Positions 1 to 6,241 of a stretch of DNA of 7,854 nt are shown piece after piece; positions within the stretch are counted from its first letter, which is position 1; each line of letters begins with the position of its first letter. Both the position numbers and the translations under genes were made by a program. The notes beneath the pieces were generated by a model. It worked only from the letters and a program-made list of their open reading frames with translations. It was not told the origin of the DNA and did no database searches. Source of the DNA: Bacteroidia bacterium (GTDB lineage: Bacteria; Bacteroidota; Bacteroidia; B-17B0; Aurantibacillaceae); assembly GCA_026418315.1 (NCBI GenBank), contig JAOABO010000087.1, positions 1 through 7,854 on the forward strand, read 5' to 3'.

Positions 1-148
1 CTTCATTTACTCTTAGAAATCCACCTCTGAATATACCACCTGGTAATTCTTTGGAATCTTCTTTATGACCGGTACTGCAACTAGCTAATAATAATGAGGC
101 GGAAACAAGGGATAAATAAAGTTTTACATTTATTCTTTTAAAAATCAT
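1..148 (-). CDS. Lipoprotein, N-terminal fragment (possible ABC solute-binding protein)
   Basis: An open frame starts at the ATG at 148-146 and runs off the left edge after 49 codons, so only the N-terminus is visible. Residues 1-24 form a lipoprotein signal peptide: K and R near the start, then a hydrophobic stretch, then the lipobox LASC with Cys24 as the lipidated residue. After it come a polar linker and the segment GGIFRGGFLRVNE. A GG-F-R-NE segment just after the lipid anchor reminds me of Bacteroidota peptide-type (SBP_bac_5) ABC solute-binding lipoproteins, but too little is present to be sure. Lipidation by Lgt and LspA is expected; the final membrane cannot be told. The ATG directly follows a T8 run and has no Shine-Dalgarno motif. 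The lipoprotein call is strong; the transporter role is a guess. Confidence 0.75.
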   Translation of the reverse strand, partial: MIFKRINVKLYLSLVSASLLLASCSTGHKEDSKELPGGIFRGGFLRVNE

Positions 149-177
149 AAAAAAAAGTTTGTGGTTTCAGCCACAAA
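149..177 (-). terminator. Terminator-like hairpin with T8 tail just before the lipoprotein ATG
   Basis: On the minus strand a perfect 7-bp stem (TTTGTGG and CCACAAA, at 177-171 and 164-158) encloses a 6-base loop. It is followed by one C and eight T (156-149), which abut the ATG at 148. This is the layout of an intrinsic terminator, although only three stem pairs are G-C. It would stop transcripts reading through from the coiled-coil gene that ends at 276. It overlaps the predicted lipoprotein promoter element. Confidence 0.45.
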
Positions 178-181
178 GATA
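174..181 (-). promoter_or_regulatory. TAnnTTTG -7 promoter element for the left-edge lipoprotein
   Basis: The minus strand reads TATCTTTG, a full match to the Bacteroidota -7 consensus TAnnTTTG. It lies 25 bases upstream of the lipoprotein ATG, so transcription would begin near 166-169 and leave a leader of about 20 bases. No TTTG or TTG -33 motif is visible at the usual spacing; that region is instead an A/T-only palindrome. Confidence 0.5.
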
Positions 182-197
182 AGGATTTGAATTTGAA

Positions 198-216
198 TAA
201 TAAAAATTTTTTATTA
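198..216. repeat. A/T-only 19-bp palindrome upstream of the lipoprotein promoter
   Basis: TAATAAAAA at 198-206 and its exact complement TTTTTATTA at 208-216 flank one T. It sits 17 to 35 bases upstream of the -7 element, where a -33 motif would be expected. It could be an operator, an AT-rich upstream element or chance in AT-rich DNA. The rest of the 149-275 gap holds nothing else clear. Confidence 0.35.
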
Positions 217-275
217 AACTTTGGATTGATTATTCAAGAAAAAAGACAAAGTATTTGAAAGTTTAGATAAAACAT

Positions 276-1217
276 TTAATCTAACTTAAGCGTTGTATTA
301 GCAATAACTACGCCGTCGCATACAATGTCTATGATATAAGTACCGGGTACAAAAGGATCTTTGCCTTCACAATATACTACTACATCCATTTGAGCATTGG
401 CATAATGTATAGTTTCTGTGCCGGCAAAATACCCGGAAGAATTTTTATTGAAAGTAAATTTATATAGGTCGCTGTATTCTTTTGCCATTTCTTTGCCATC
501 GGGGGTCATTATTCTTATATAAATATCTCTTGGGCCGGCTTTGGCTATTTTATTTTCACCAAGTGTAAAGCTTACTTTTATTTTATTGGCTCTTTTGGCT
601 CGGGTTGTTTCGCTTTCTTTTTTTCCACCTTTTTTTAGTTGAACAGCCACTGCTTTGATATTACTGCAAGATAATATGGATCCTTTTTCTATAGTGGACT
701 TTAATTCTTCCTGCTTTTTATTTAGTTCGCTAATCACATTTTCTTTTTCCCCTAGTTTTTTTTCTACAACTTTTTTTTCTTCTACTAATTTTTTATTCAG
801 TGTGTTCAATGAATCTATAGTTCTTACGTATCCTTTCATAATTTCTCTTAATGTTTCTGTTTCTTTTTTGAGTTTAGCAATAATAGCAGCATCGTTTTTG
901 TGTTTTTCGGCTTCTTTTATAAGTTCTTCTATGTAGGCCTTTTTTTCGTCAATTTCTTTTTGAAGATCAGCATTGTCGGTCTTTAAATCTTCATAATCTT
1001 TCTTTAAAATTTCAAGGGCAGATTTGACATTATCTCGTTCTACAATGACTTCTTTTGTAATAACTATTTGTTCATTTGTTTTTTGTTTTTGATTGAACAA
1101 TAATATTAGTAGGTAAACATTGGTTATTAGCAATATTCCAGAAAAAATTGAAAGAAAGAGAATGATTCTTTTTCTGAAGGTTTCTTTATTACTGGTATTA
1201 CTGTTTTCTGAAGTCAT
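276..1217 (-). CDS. Membrane-anchored coiled-coil protein of unknown function
   Basis: This 313-residue protein has three parts. Residues 1-17 are a polar, basic N-terminal tail. Residues 18-41 form one strongly hydrophobic transmembrane helix (IILFLSIFSGILL onward). Residues about 46-179 are rich in K, E and L with heptad-like spacing and should form a long coiled coil. Residues about 181-313 are a Gly- and hydrophobic-rich domain that looks like a beta-sandwich (GPRDIYIRIMTPDGKEM, then PGTYIIDIVCDGVVIA). With the basic tail before the helix, the coil and C-terminal domain probably lie in the periplasm. I recall similar uncharacterised proteins in Bacteroidota but know no function. The ATG at 1217 is supported by a TAnnTTTG element just upstream and by the sensible topology. 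It diverges from comF by 70 bases. Confidence 0.9.
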   Translation of the reverse strand: MTSENSNTSNKETFRKRIILFLSIFSGILLITNVYLLILLFNQKQKTNEQIVITKEVIVERDNVKSALEILKKDYEDLKTDNADLQKEIDEKKAYIEELIKEAEKHKNDAAIIAKLKKETETLREIMKGYVRTIDSLNTLNKKLVEEKKVVEKKLGEKENVISELNKKQEELKSTIEKGSILSCSNIKAVAVQLKKGGKKESETTRAKRANKIKVSFTLGENKIAKAGPRDIYIRIMTPDGKEMAKEYSDLYKFTFNKNSSGYFAGTETIHYANAQMDVVVYCEGKDPFVPGTYIIDIVCDGVVIANTTLKLD

Positions 1218-1224
1218 TTTTATT

Positions 1225-1232
1225 TAAATTTG
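1225..1232 (+). promoter_or_regulatory. TAnnTTTG -7 promoter element for comF
   Basis: The plus strand reads TAAATTTG, a full match to the Bacteroidota -7 consensus. It lies 55 bases before the comF ATG, so the leader would be about 48 bases. No good -33 TTTG is seen upstream; that region is inside the start of the divergent gene. It faces the minus-strand -7 element at 1236-1243. Confidence 0.45.
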
Positions 1233-1235
1233 CTG

Positions 1236-1269
1236 CAAATGTAATAAAAAATGTTGTTTTTAGAACCAA
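1236..1269 (-). promoter_or_regulatory. Promoter for the coiled-coil gene (-33-like TTG and -7 TACATTTG)
   Basis: On the minus strand TACATTTG (1243-1236) matches TAnnTTTG exactly. A TTG lies at 1269-1267 with a 23-base spacer, at the long end of the accepted range. Transcription would start near 1229, giving a leader of only about a dozen bases before the ATG at 1217. Confidence 0.55.
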
Positions 1270-1287
1270 TAAAAAGTTATATGCATC

Positions 1288-1995
1288 ATGTTGTTTAATG
1301 TTAATTTAATAGATGATTTTATAGGGCTTTTTTATCCAAAAATATGCATATCTTGTAATACTGTATTGTTGAAGCATGAATTTTATTTATGTACACAGTG
1401 TAAGTATTTTTTACCGCGTGCAAAATTTCATGAGGATATTGAACATTCATTAATAAAAAAAACGCTATATGGTAGGGTACCTGTGTTTGGCTCGGCGGCA
1501 TATTATCTTTTTTCAAAAAAATCAGGGGTTCAGAATATTTTACATCACATTAAATATAAACAGGGAAAACTTTTAGCTAAAGAAATAGGAATATGGATGT
1601 CAGAAGAGTTGAAAAATGCAGATTGGATAAAAGATGTAGAAATATTAATACCTATTCCATTACATCCTAAAAAGCAGATAGAAAGAGGATATAATCAAAG
1701 TGAGGAATATTGTAAAGGCATAGAGGCAACATTAAATATTCCAACCAAAAATATTCTTAAGAAAAATATTTATACATTAACTCAAACAAGAAAAAAGAGA
1801 TATGAAAGATGGGAAAACGTAAAAGATAATTTTGAAATAGATCAAAATATTTCAGGAATAAAACATCTTGTACTGGTTGATGATGTAATGACTACCGGGG
1901 CTACTTTTGAGGCGGCTTATAATGCATTAATATCAGCAGGATATAATGGCAAAGTGAGTATTATTACAATAGCAGTAGCAACTTATTTGGTTTAA
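1288..1995 (+). CDS. comF: ComF-family phosphoribosyltransferase-like protein
   Basis: At 235 residues this is a normal length for the ComF/GntX family. A four-cysteine zinc-binding N-terminus is visible (C20-x2-C23 and C35-x2-C38). The ComF signature IPIPLHPKKQIERGYNQSEE is at 121-140, followed by TQTRKKRYERW at 165-175. The phosphoribosyl pyrophosphate-binding loop VLVDDVMTTGAT is at 195-206 with both aspartates. The family is known for a cytoplasmic role in DNA uptake during natural transformation in some bacteria, but it is also common where competence is not shown, so the role here is uncertain. The nearby ATG at 1281 is out of frame, and an A-rich stretch precedes the ATG at 1288. It is the only plus-strand gene in the window, and its TAA shares bases with the stop of the convergent ABC gene. 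Confidence 0.95.
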   Translation: MLFNVNLIDDFIGLFYPKICISCNTVLLKHEFYLCTQCKYFLPRAKFHEDIEHSLIKKTLYGRVPVFGSAAYYLFSKKSGVQNILHHIKYKQGKLLAKEIGIWMSEELKNADWIKDVEILIPIPLHPKKQIERGYNQSEEYCKGIEATLNIPTKNILKKNIYTLTQTRKKRYERWENVKDNFEIDQNISGIKHLVLVDDVMTTGATFEAAYNALISAGYNGKVSIITIAVATYLV

Positions 1996-3716
1996 ATTGT
2001 ACTTTCAAATTGAGATTCGTATATTTCTTTATAGTACTTCCCTGATTGTAGTAATTCGTTATGAGTACCTGTTTCAACTACTTTTCCTTGATGCAAGACG
2101 ACTATCTGATCGGCCATTTGGATAGTGGACAAGCGGTGTGCAATAATAATAGCAGTACGATTGTGTAAAATTTTTTTAAGAGCATCTTGTATGATGTGTT
2201 CGGTTTGGGAATCTATCATAGAGGTTGCTTCATCTAGTATAAAAATTTCTGGTTGATAGACATACGCTCTTAAAAACGCAATAATTTGTTTTTGTCCTGC
2301 AGATAAATTACTTCCTCTTTCCTGTATGATGGCGTCATAATTACCATTTAATTGCATTATCAAGTTGTCAATGCCTATCTCTTTTGCTGCTTGTTGAACT
2401 GACTCTTTTGAAATATTAGGATTAAACATTCTGACATTGTTCAATACGGTGTCTTTGAAGAGGTGAGGGTCTTGTAATACAACAGCAATGCGGCTTCTTA
2501 AAGATTGCAAAGAATAGTTTTGAATGGGTACATGGTCTATTAGTATTTCCCCTTGGTCAATATCATATAATCTGCAAATTAAACTTATAATGGTAGATTT
2601 TCCGGCACCGGTATGTCCAACAATAGCAGTGATTTTTCGGGCAGGAAATTGGAGGGTAAGGTCTTTAAGTACAGAAACGTTTTTATCACTATAATGGAAG
2701 GTAACATGTCTAAATTCTATACCTTCTTTGAGTTGTTGTAATTCTATATTTCCATGATTGATTTGTAGGATATTTTCTTCCATTAAATTGTAAATTCGTT
2801 CAGCGGCTATGAGTCCCATTTGAAATGTGTTTAACTGATCTGCCAGCATTCTTAATGGGCGAAATAACATTTGTGTCATCATTACAAAAAAGGTGATTGT
2901 TCCAAGTGAGATATGAGGTAATAATGAAGAAGTGTAAATAACAAGGGCAATGGCTATGCTTGACAATAGTTCTAATACAGGAAAGAAAACTGAATAATAC
3001 CAGATGGATTGTATATGTGCGTTTCGGTGTTGTTTATTAAGTTCTATAAATTTTTCCATTTCTTTTTTTTCGGCATTAAATTGCTGAACAATACTCATGC
3101 CTACTAATCTTTCCTGAATGAAACGGTTTAAATTCGCCACAGCATTTCTTACTAATGTAAATGATTTTTGTACGCCGTTTTTGAACATCCAAACTGATAA
3201 AAAAAGAAATGGTAACACTACAACCACCGCTATGGTAAGCGGTATACTGATATAAATCATAGTAATTAAAAAAATAATAATGGTAATGATGTTGCCCAGT
3301 ATAGTGGTAAAGCCGTTGGCAAAAATTTCATTCATGGCTTCTGTATCTGATACAATTCTGGTTACTACCGTTCCAACGGGTGTTTTGTCAAAGTAGGGTA
3401 TAGGTAATTGTAGCACATGCTGAAATAGGTTTTTTCGTATTTTTAAAACGAGTTTTTGTCCAATAATGACAGATATTATACTATTTAAGTATTGAAGAGC
3501 AGATTCTGATAGCATTAATATAATTAAAAATATTCCAAACAGATGGAGTTTACTAAAATCAGATATGCTTACCTTATCTAGTACGTAGTTTACCAGCAAA
3601 GGTCTTATTACAGAAACTGCAGAAATGATGAGTGTAAGTAAAACAGCAGAATAAAACCAATTAGGATAAGTGGCTAATTCAGATAGCAGCTTTAGAATAA
3701 TATTTTTCTTTTTCAT
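1992..3716 (-). CDS. ABC exporter half-transporter, fused permease and ATPase
   Basis: A 574-residue type IV (MsbA/multidrug-like) ABC half-transporter, complete in both halves. The membrane domain covers about 1-300 with six helices, near 22-44, 57-80, 138-158, 160-178, 243-265 and 270-285. The nucleotide-binding domain (about 333-574) has Walker A GHTGAGKST at 367-375, Q-loop Q415, signature LSAGQ at 471-475 (A replaces the usual G), Walker B IFILDEAT at 491-498 with catalytic E496, and switch H527. All catalytic residues are present, so it should work as a homodimer or with a partner elsewhere. The wording around the signature resembles the YheH-like group. Substrate is unknown; lipids, drugs or peptides are possible. 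Its ATG overlaps the truA TGA as ATGA, so translation is probably coupled. No separate terminator space follows, because its stop overlaps that of comF. Confidence 0.95.
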   Translation of the reverse strand: MKKKNIILKLLSELATYPNWFYSAVLLTLIISAVSVIRPLLVNYVLDKVSISDFSKLHLFGIFLIILMLSESALQYLNSIISVIIGQKLVLKIRKNLFQHVLQLPIPYFDKTPVGTVVTRIVSDTEAMNEIFANGFTTILGNIITIIIFLITMIYISIPLTIAVVVVLPFLFLSVWMFKNGVQKSFTLVRNAVANLNRFIQERLVGMSIVQQFNAEKKEMEKFIELNKQHRNAHIQSIWYYSVFFPVLELLSSIAIALVIYTSSLLPHISLGTITFFVMMTQMLFRPLRMLADQLNTFQMGLIAAERIYNLMEENILQINHGNIELQQLKEGIEFRHVTFHYSDKNVSVLKDLTLQFPARKITAIVGHTGAGKSTIISLICRLYDIDQGEILIDHVPIQNYSLQSLRSRIAVVLQDPHLFKDTVLNNVRMFNPNISKESVQQAAKEIGIDNLIMQLNGNYDAIIQERGSNLSAGQKQIIAFLRAYVYQPEIFILDEATSMIDSQTEHIIQDALKKILHNRTAIIIAHRLSTIQMADQIVVLHQGKVVETGTHNELLQSGKYYKEIYESQFESTI

Positions 3717-4471
3717 ATTATAAATATATCAGATGGGTATTCAATTTTAGTAAGATGTAAGCCCTGTGGAGGTGCAGACATGCCGGCATTTTTTCTGTCT
3801 TTTAATAATAGTATTTGATTAAACTCTTTTAGAGATATTTTGTTAGTACCTAATTCTATCAAAGTACCTACCATGGCTCTTATCATATTTCTGAGAAATC
3901 GATTAGCGGTGATAGTAAACACAATTTGTTCTGATGAAGATTTCCATTCGGCGTTATAAATGATACATTGAGTATCTTTGTACTCATCGGCATGTTTTGT
4001 AAAGCAGGCAAAATCTGTGTGATGGATTATATAGGTTAGTGCTTCATGAATAATTGGGTGATGAAGAGAATGAGGAAAGAACCATGAGTATGAGAATAAA
4101 AAAGGATTTTTTTTCTGATGAATATGATATTCATAAGTTCTTGAAATAGCAGAGTATCTGGCATGAGCCGAATCTTTTACTTGCAAAATGTTATGAATCG
4201 CAATATCATTTGGTAACATAGAGTTCCATTTGTGTATCCAGTAATCTGATGAATAATGGCATAATGTATTTGACTCAAAGTGAGCAAAAAATTGTTTGAC
4301 ATGAACGCCAGTGTCTGTTCGGCCGCATCCAACAAGAGATACAGGATGTTTTAGTGTTACAGAAAGTATATCAGATAAAATTTTTTGTATGGTTCTATCG
4401 GTATTGGACTGAATTTGCCATCCATGATAATGAGTTCCGCAATAAGATAGTTCAATGAAATATTTTGGCAT
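3713..4471 (-). CDS. truA: tRNA pseudouridine(38-40) synthase TruA
   Basis: This 252-residue protein matches TruA, which isomerises uridines 38, 39 and 40 of the tRNA anticodon arm to pseudouridine in the cytoplasm. Visible family motifs are the N-terminal YFIELSYCGTHYHGWQ, the catalytic segment GRTDTGVH at 50-57 with nucleophile Asp53, RTYEYHI at 111-117, FLRNMIRAMVGTL at 192-204, and the C-terminal AGMSAPPQGLHL at 229-240. Length is normal and no key residue is missing. The ATG at 4471 lies 2 bases after the stop of the upstream DUF1571-type gene, and its TGA overlaps the next gene's ATG by 4 bases, so it lies inside a tightly packed run. Its place among envelope genes is more likely shared transcription than a functional link. 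Confidence 0.98.
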   Translation of the reverse strand: MPKYFIELSYCGTHYHGWQIQSNTDRTIQKILSDILSVTLKHPVSLVGCGRTDTGVHVKQFFAHFESNTLCHYSSDYWIHKWNSMLPNDIAIHNILQVKDSAHARYSAISRTYEYHIHQKKNPFLFSYSWFFPHSLHHPIIHEALTYIIHHTDFACFTKHADEYKDTQCIIYNAEWKSSSEQIVFTITANRFLRNMIRAMVGTLIELGTNKISLKEFNQILLLKDRKNAGMSAPPQGLHLTKIEYPSDIFII

Positions 4472-4473
4472 TA

Positions 4474-5340
4474 TTAAAAATTGTAGTCTTTATAGTGTTT
4501 GGAAAACTCTTCTTCTTTTATTGGGATATTTTTTTGTACTTCAAAATAATCGTAGCTTTCAAGAAGTCCCTTTTGATCATATAAATTGATAGATACAGGA
4601 AGAAATGTTTTGGTGTCTATGTATATGAATGCTTTTTTACAATACATTTGGGGTAATAGTATAGTACTTCCTTTTTTAAGAAAACCAAATTCGTAATATA
4701 AATTATTATTATCACGAATGATGTATTCGTTAATGTTGAATTTTCTGGAAATACTTACTACTGTTTCTTTAGATTGTATGACATAGGGATAAAAATCAAA
4801 GTTGGAACTTTCATACATAAGGGTATAACATTGTTGATTGTTTTTTTCATTAATTCCCAAGTAATGAAGATGATTAAGATACTTTTCCTTTTCTTTAGAG
4901 AGGGCAACTTGTATGGTGTTGGCTATATATTGAAAGCCAAGTTCGTGAATAGTATAATGCTGATTTTTTTTCATCAAAGCACCATTGGGATCTAAGAAAA
5001 TACTAACTGGTAATGAGGGGTGTTTTACCAGGGCTTTGTTGTCATTTTTTTCTTCTATATATAGTATTTCTAATTTCTTTTCAGGATTGATAAAGTAAAG
5101 TTTTTTTTGTGGATAATATGATATTTTGAAATGAGAAGTGGATTTGAGATATTTATTTTGAAACCTTTCTAATGCAACTAATTTTATTTTAAGAGTTTTA
5201 ATATTTTCAATACTGTCAACCATGGTATGTAATATCTGAATAGCAGATATATTTTCGTTTTTTGAAAATGGTACACTACTGAATTTGTAAGCATTAAAAG
5301 CAATTATGGATATAAGTAGGTATCTCAAAAAGATAGTCAT
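4474..5340 (-). CDS. DUF1571-type secreted protein with a LysM-like segment
   Basis: A 288-residue protein with a hydrophobic N-terminal signal (about 4-18, FLRYLLISIIAFNA) and no lipobox cysteine, so periplasmic or membrane-tethered. The body resembles the Bacteroidota DUF1571 family: KLYFINPEKKLEILYIEE at 79-96, an N-KALV segment at 101-105, LDPNGALMKKNQHYTIHELGF at 116-136, and a C-terminal GLLESYDYFEV near 258-268 ending in HYKDYNF. The strand-rich layout suggests a LolA/LolB-like lipid-binding fold, which is an inference. Residues about 190-230 (ETVVSISRKFNINEYIIRDN, then KKGSTILLP) look like a LysM peptidoglycan-binding motif set inside the domain. It starts by a 4-base ATGA overlap with the DUF4292-type gene and ends 2 bases before truA. 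Function is not established; an envelope role is likely. Confidence 0.85.
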   Translation of the reverse strand: MTIFLRYLLISIIAFNAYKFSSVPFSKNENISAIQILHTMVDSIENIKTLKIKLVALERFQNKYLKSTSHFKISYYPQKKLYFINPEKKLEILYIEEKNDNKALVKHPSLPVSIFLDPNGALMKKNQHYTIHELGFQYIANTIQVALSKEKEKYLNHLHYLGINEKNNQQCYTLMYESSNFDFYPYVIQSKETVVSISRKFNINEYIIRDNNNLYYEFGFLKKGSTILLPQMYCKKAFIYIDTKTFLPVSINLYDQKGLLESYDYFEVQKNIPIKEEEFSKHYKDYNF

Positions 5341-6224
5341 TTAATTTCTTTTTTTTGGTATGATGAAGGCACGCGAAAAGAAAGATTTTGAGGTTTATGA
5401 ATTTCTACTTTAGAATAAGTTAGTTGAAAATGGAGGGGATTATCGGCTATGATTTTAGCGTTTAAAGTTTTTGGAAATATCAAAGAATCAAGCGTTTGAA
5501 AATTTTCGTAATCTACTTCAAGGGAGTGGTTGTTTTTAAGGTCAATAAATTGATTTCTGACTATTTTAAATGATGTGGGATGAATGCTAATAATTTGAAT
5601 AGGTTCTTTGGCAATTAAAATATCCTTGTCTTTTAATAAACGTTTTATTTTTCTTTTCTTTGTGGTAGTTAATAAGTACAGGCAGTTTTTTTTGTTATTG
5701 ATATGATGAATTTTATCATCTTCGTTATAAAACTCTGCATTGTTTCCAAAAAGCACAGATTGTACTAAATCTAAATCTGCACTGATATTGAGTAGTTTTG
5801 AAATATTATTGATACTCCCAAAGTAGTATTCTTTTTTGGGATAAATAATCATTTTTACAGAATCACTGGTAATAAGAATTTTTGCAACATCAAATAAATT
5901 AATGGCTTCTACACTAATCAAAACAGCACTGTCTTTTTTTGCTCTTATTTTTATATCCACATCGGTTTCTTCACTGTCTATTACTAATTTGGTTTCAGCT
6001 TTGGCATAAATCCACTCATAATTAAAAGTGTTTTGTTGCATTTTTTCGATTAAATGCTTGGTGGACTTGATATCTAATTTACATTTTTCTATAGTGTCAT
6101 TTTGTGGTACTGGTTTGGTATAAATGCTTTGTTTTTTTGTTTTACAAGATAATAGTAATAATGTTGCTACACACATTATTAGAAAAAGTGAAAGAGAAAT
6201 ACTTTTTGTTTCAGGAAATTTCAT
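5337..6224 (-). CDS. DUF4292-type outer-membrane lipoprotein (LolB-like)
   Basis: A 295-residue lipoprotein. Residues 1-26 are a signal peptide with lipobox LLSC and lipidated Cys27. Residues 70-140 carry the pattern I associate with DUF4292: W71 and a K/E-rich strand, then IKIRAKKDSAVLISVEA (91-107), then ILITSDSVKMI and KEYYFGSI. These alternating strands fit a LolB-like lipid- or lipoprotein-binding fold; that is family knowledge plus inference. The post-cysteine residues KTKKQ are basic and do not resemble the acidic surface-export signal, so a periplasm-facing site is more likely. The TPR gene ends 17 bases upstream with no promoter motif between, and its TGA overlaps the next start as ATGA. 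An A8 run in the codons just before the stop does not allow a fusion by slippage. Confidence 0.88.
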   Translation of the reverse strand: MKFPETKSISLSLFLIMCVATLLLLSCKTKKQSIYTKPVPQNDTIEKCKLDIKSTKHLIEKMQQNTFNYEWIYAKAETKLVIDSEETDVDIKIRAKKDSAVLISVEAINLFDVAKILITSDSVKMIIYPKKEYYFGSINNISKLLNISADLDLVQSVLFGNNAEFYNEDDKIHHINNKKNCLYLLTTTKKRKIKRLLKDKDILIAKEPIQIISIHPTSFKIVRNQFIDLKNNHSLEVDYENFQTLDSLIFPKTLNAKIIADNPLHFQLTYSKVEIHKPQNLSFRVPSSYQKKEIK

Positions 6225-6241
6225 CTTTTGTATAATATTTT

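Noticed and set aside
259..287. Weak inverted repeat (TTAGAT and ATCTAA, extended past a one-base bulge) around the stop codon of the coiled-coil gene, as a terminator
   Set aside because: The stem is almost all A-T and the nearest T-run on the minus strand (244-239) is about 15 bases beyond it, so it does not have intrinsic terminator layout.
756..778. Two T8 tracts in the coiled-coil gene as possible phase-variation sites
   Set aside because: They encode Lys codons in a Lys-rich coil, are only 8 bases long, and similar runs occur in several other genes here. There is no sign of a broken frame.
655..936. A 93-codon plus-strand open frame inside the coiled-coil gene
   Set aside because: It is the antisense shadow of the lysine- and glutamate-rich coiled coil: its Phe/Ser-rich composition is what reversed Lys/Glu codons give, and it has no promoter or start context.
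1319..1516. A 65-codon minus-strand open frame inside comF
   Set aside because: It lies wholly antisense to a well-supported ComF gene and shows no family features.
4774..4995. A 73-codon plus-strand open frame opposite the DUF1571-type gene
   Set aside because: Antisense to a convincing gene, with hydrophobic composition explained by AT-rich reverse codons.
5337..5356. A8 slippery run (5349-5356) just before the DUF4292/DUF1571 ATGA overlap, as possible programmed frameshifting that fuses the two proteins
   Set aside because: Slipping into the downstream frame meets a TAA immediately before the ATG, so no fusion protein could be made. Similar A8 runs are common in this AT-rich window.
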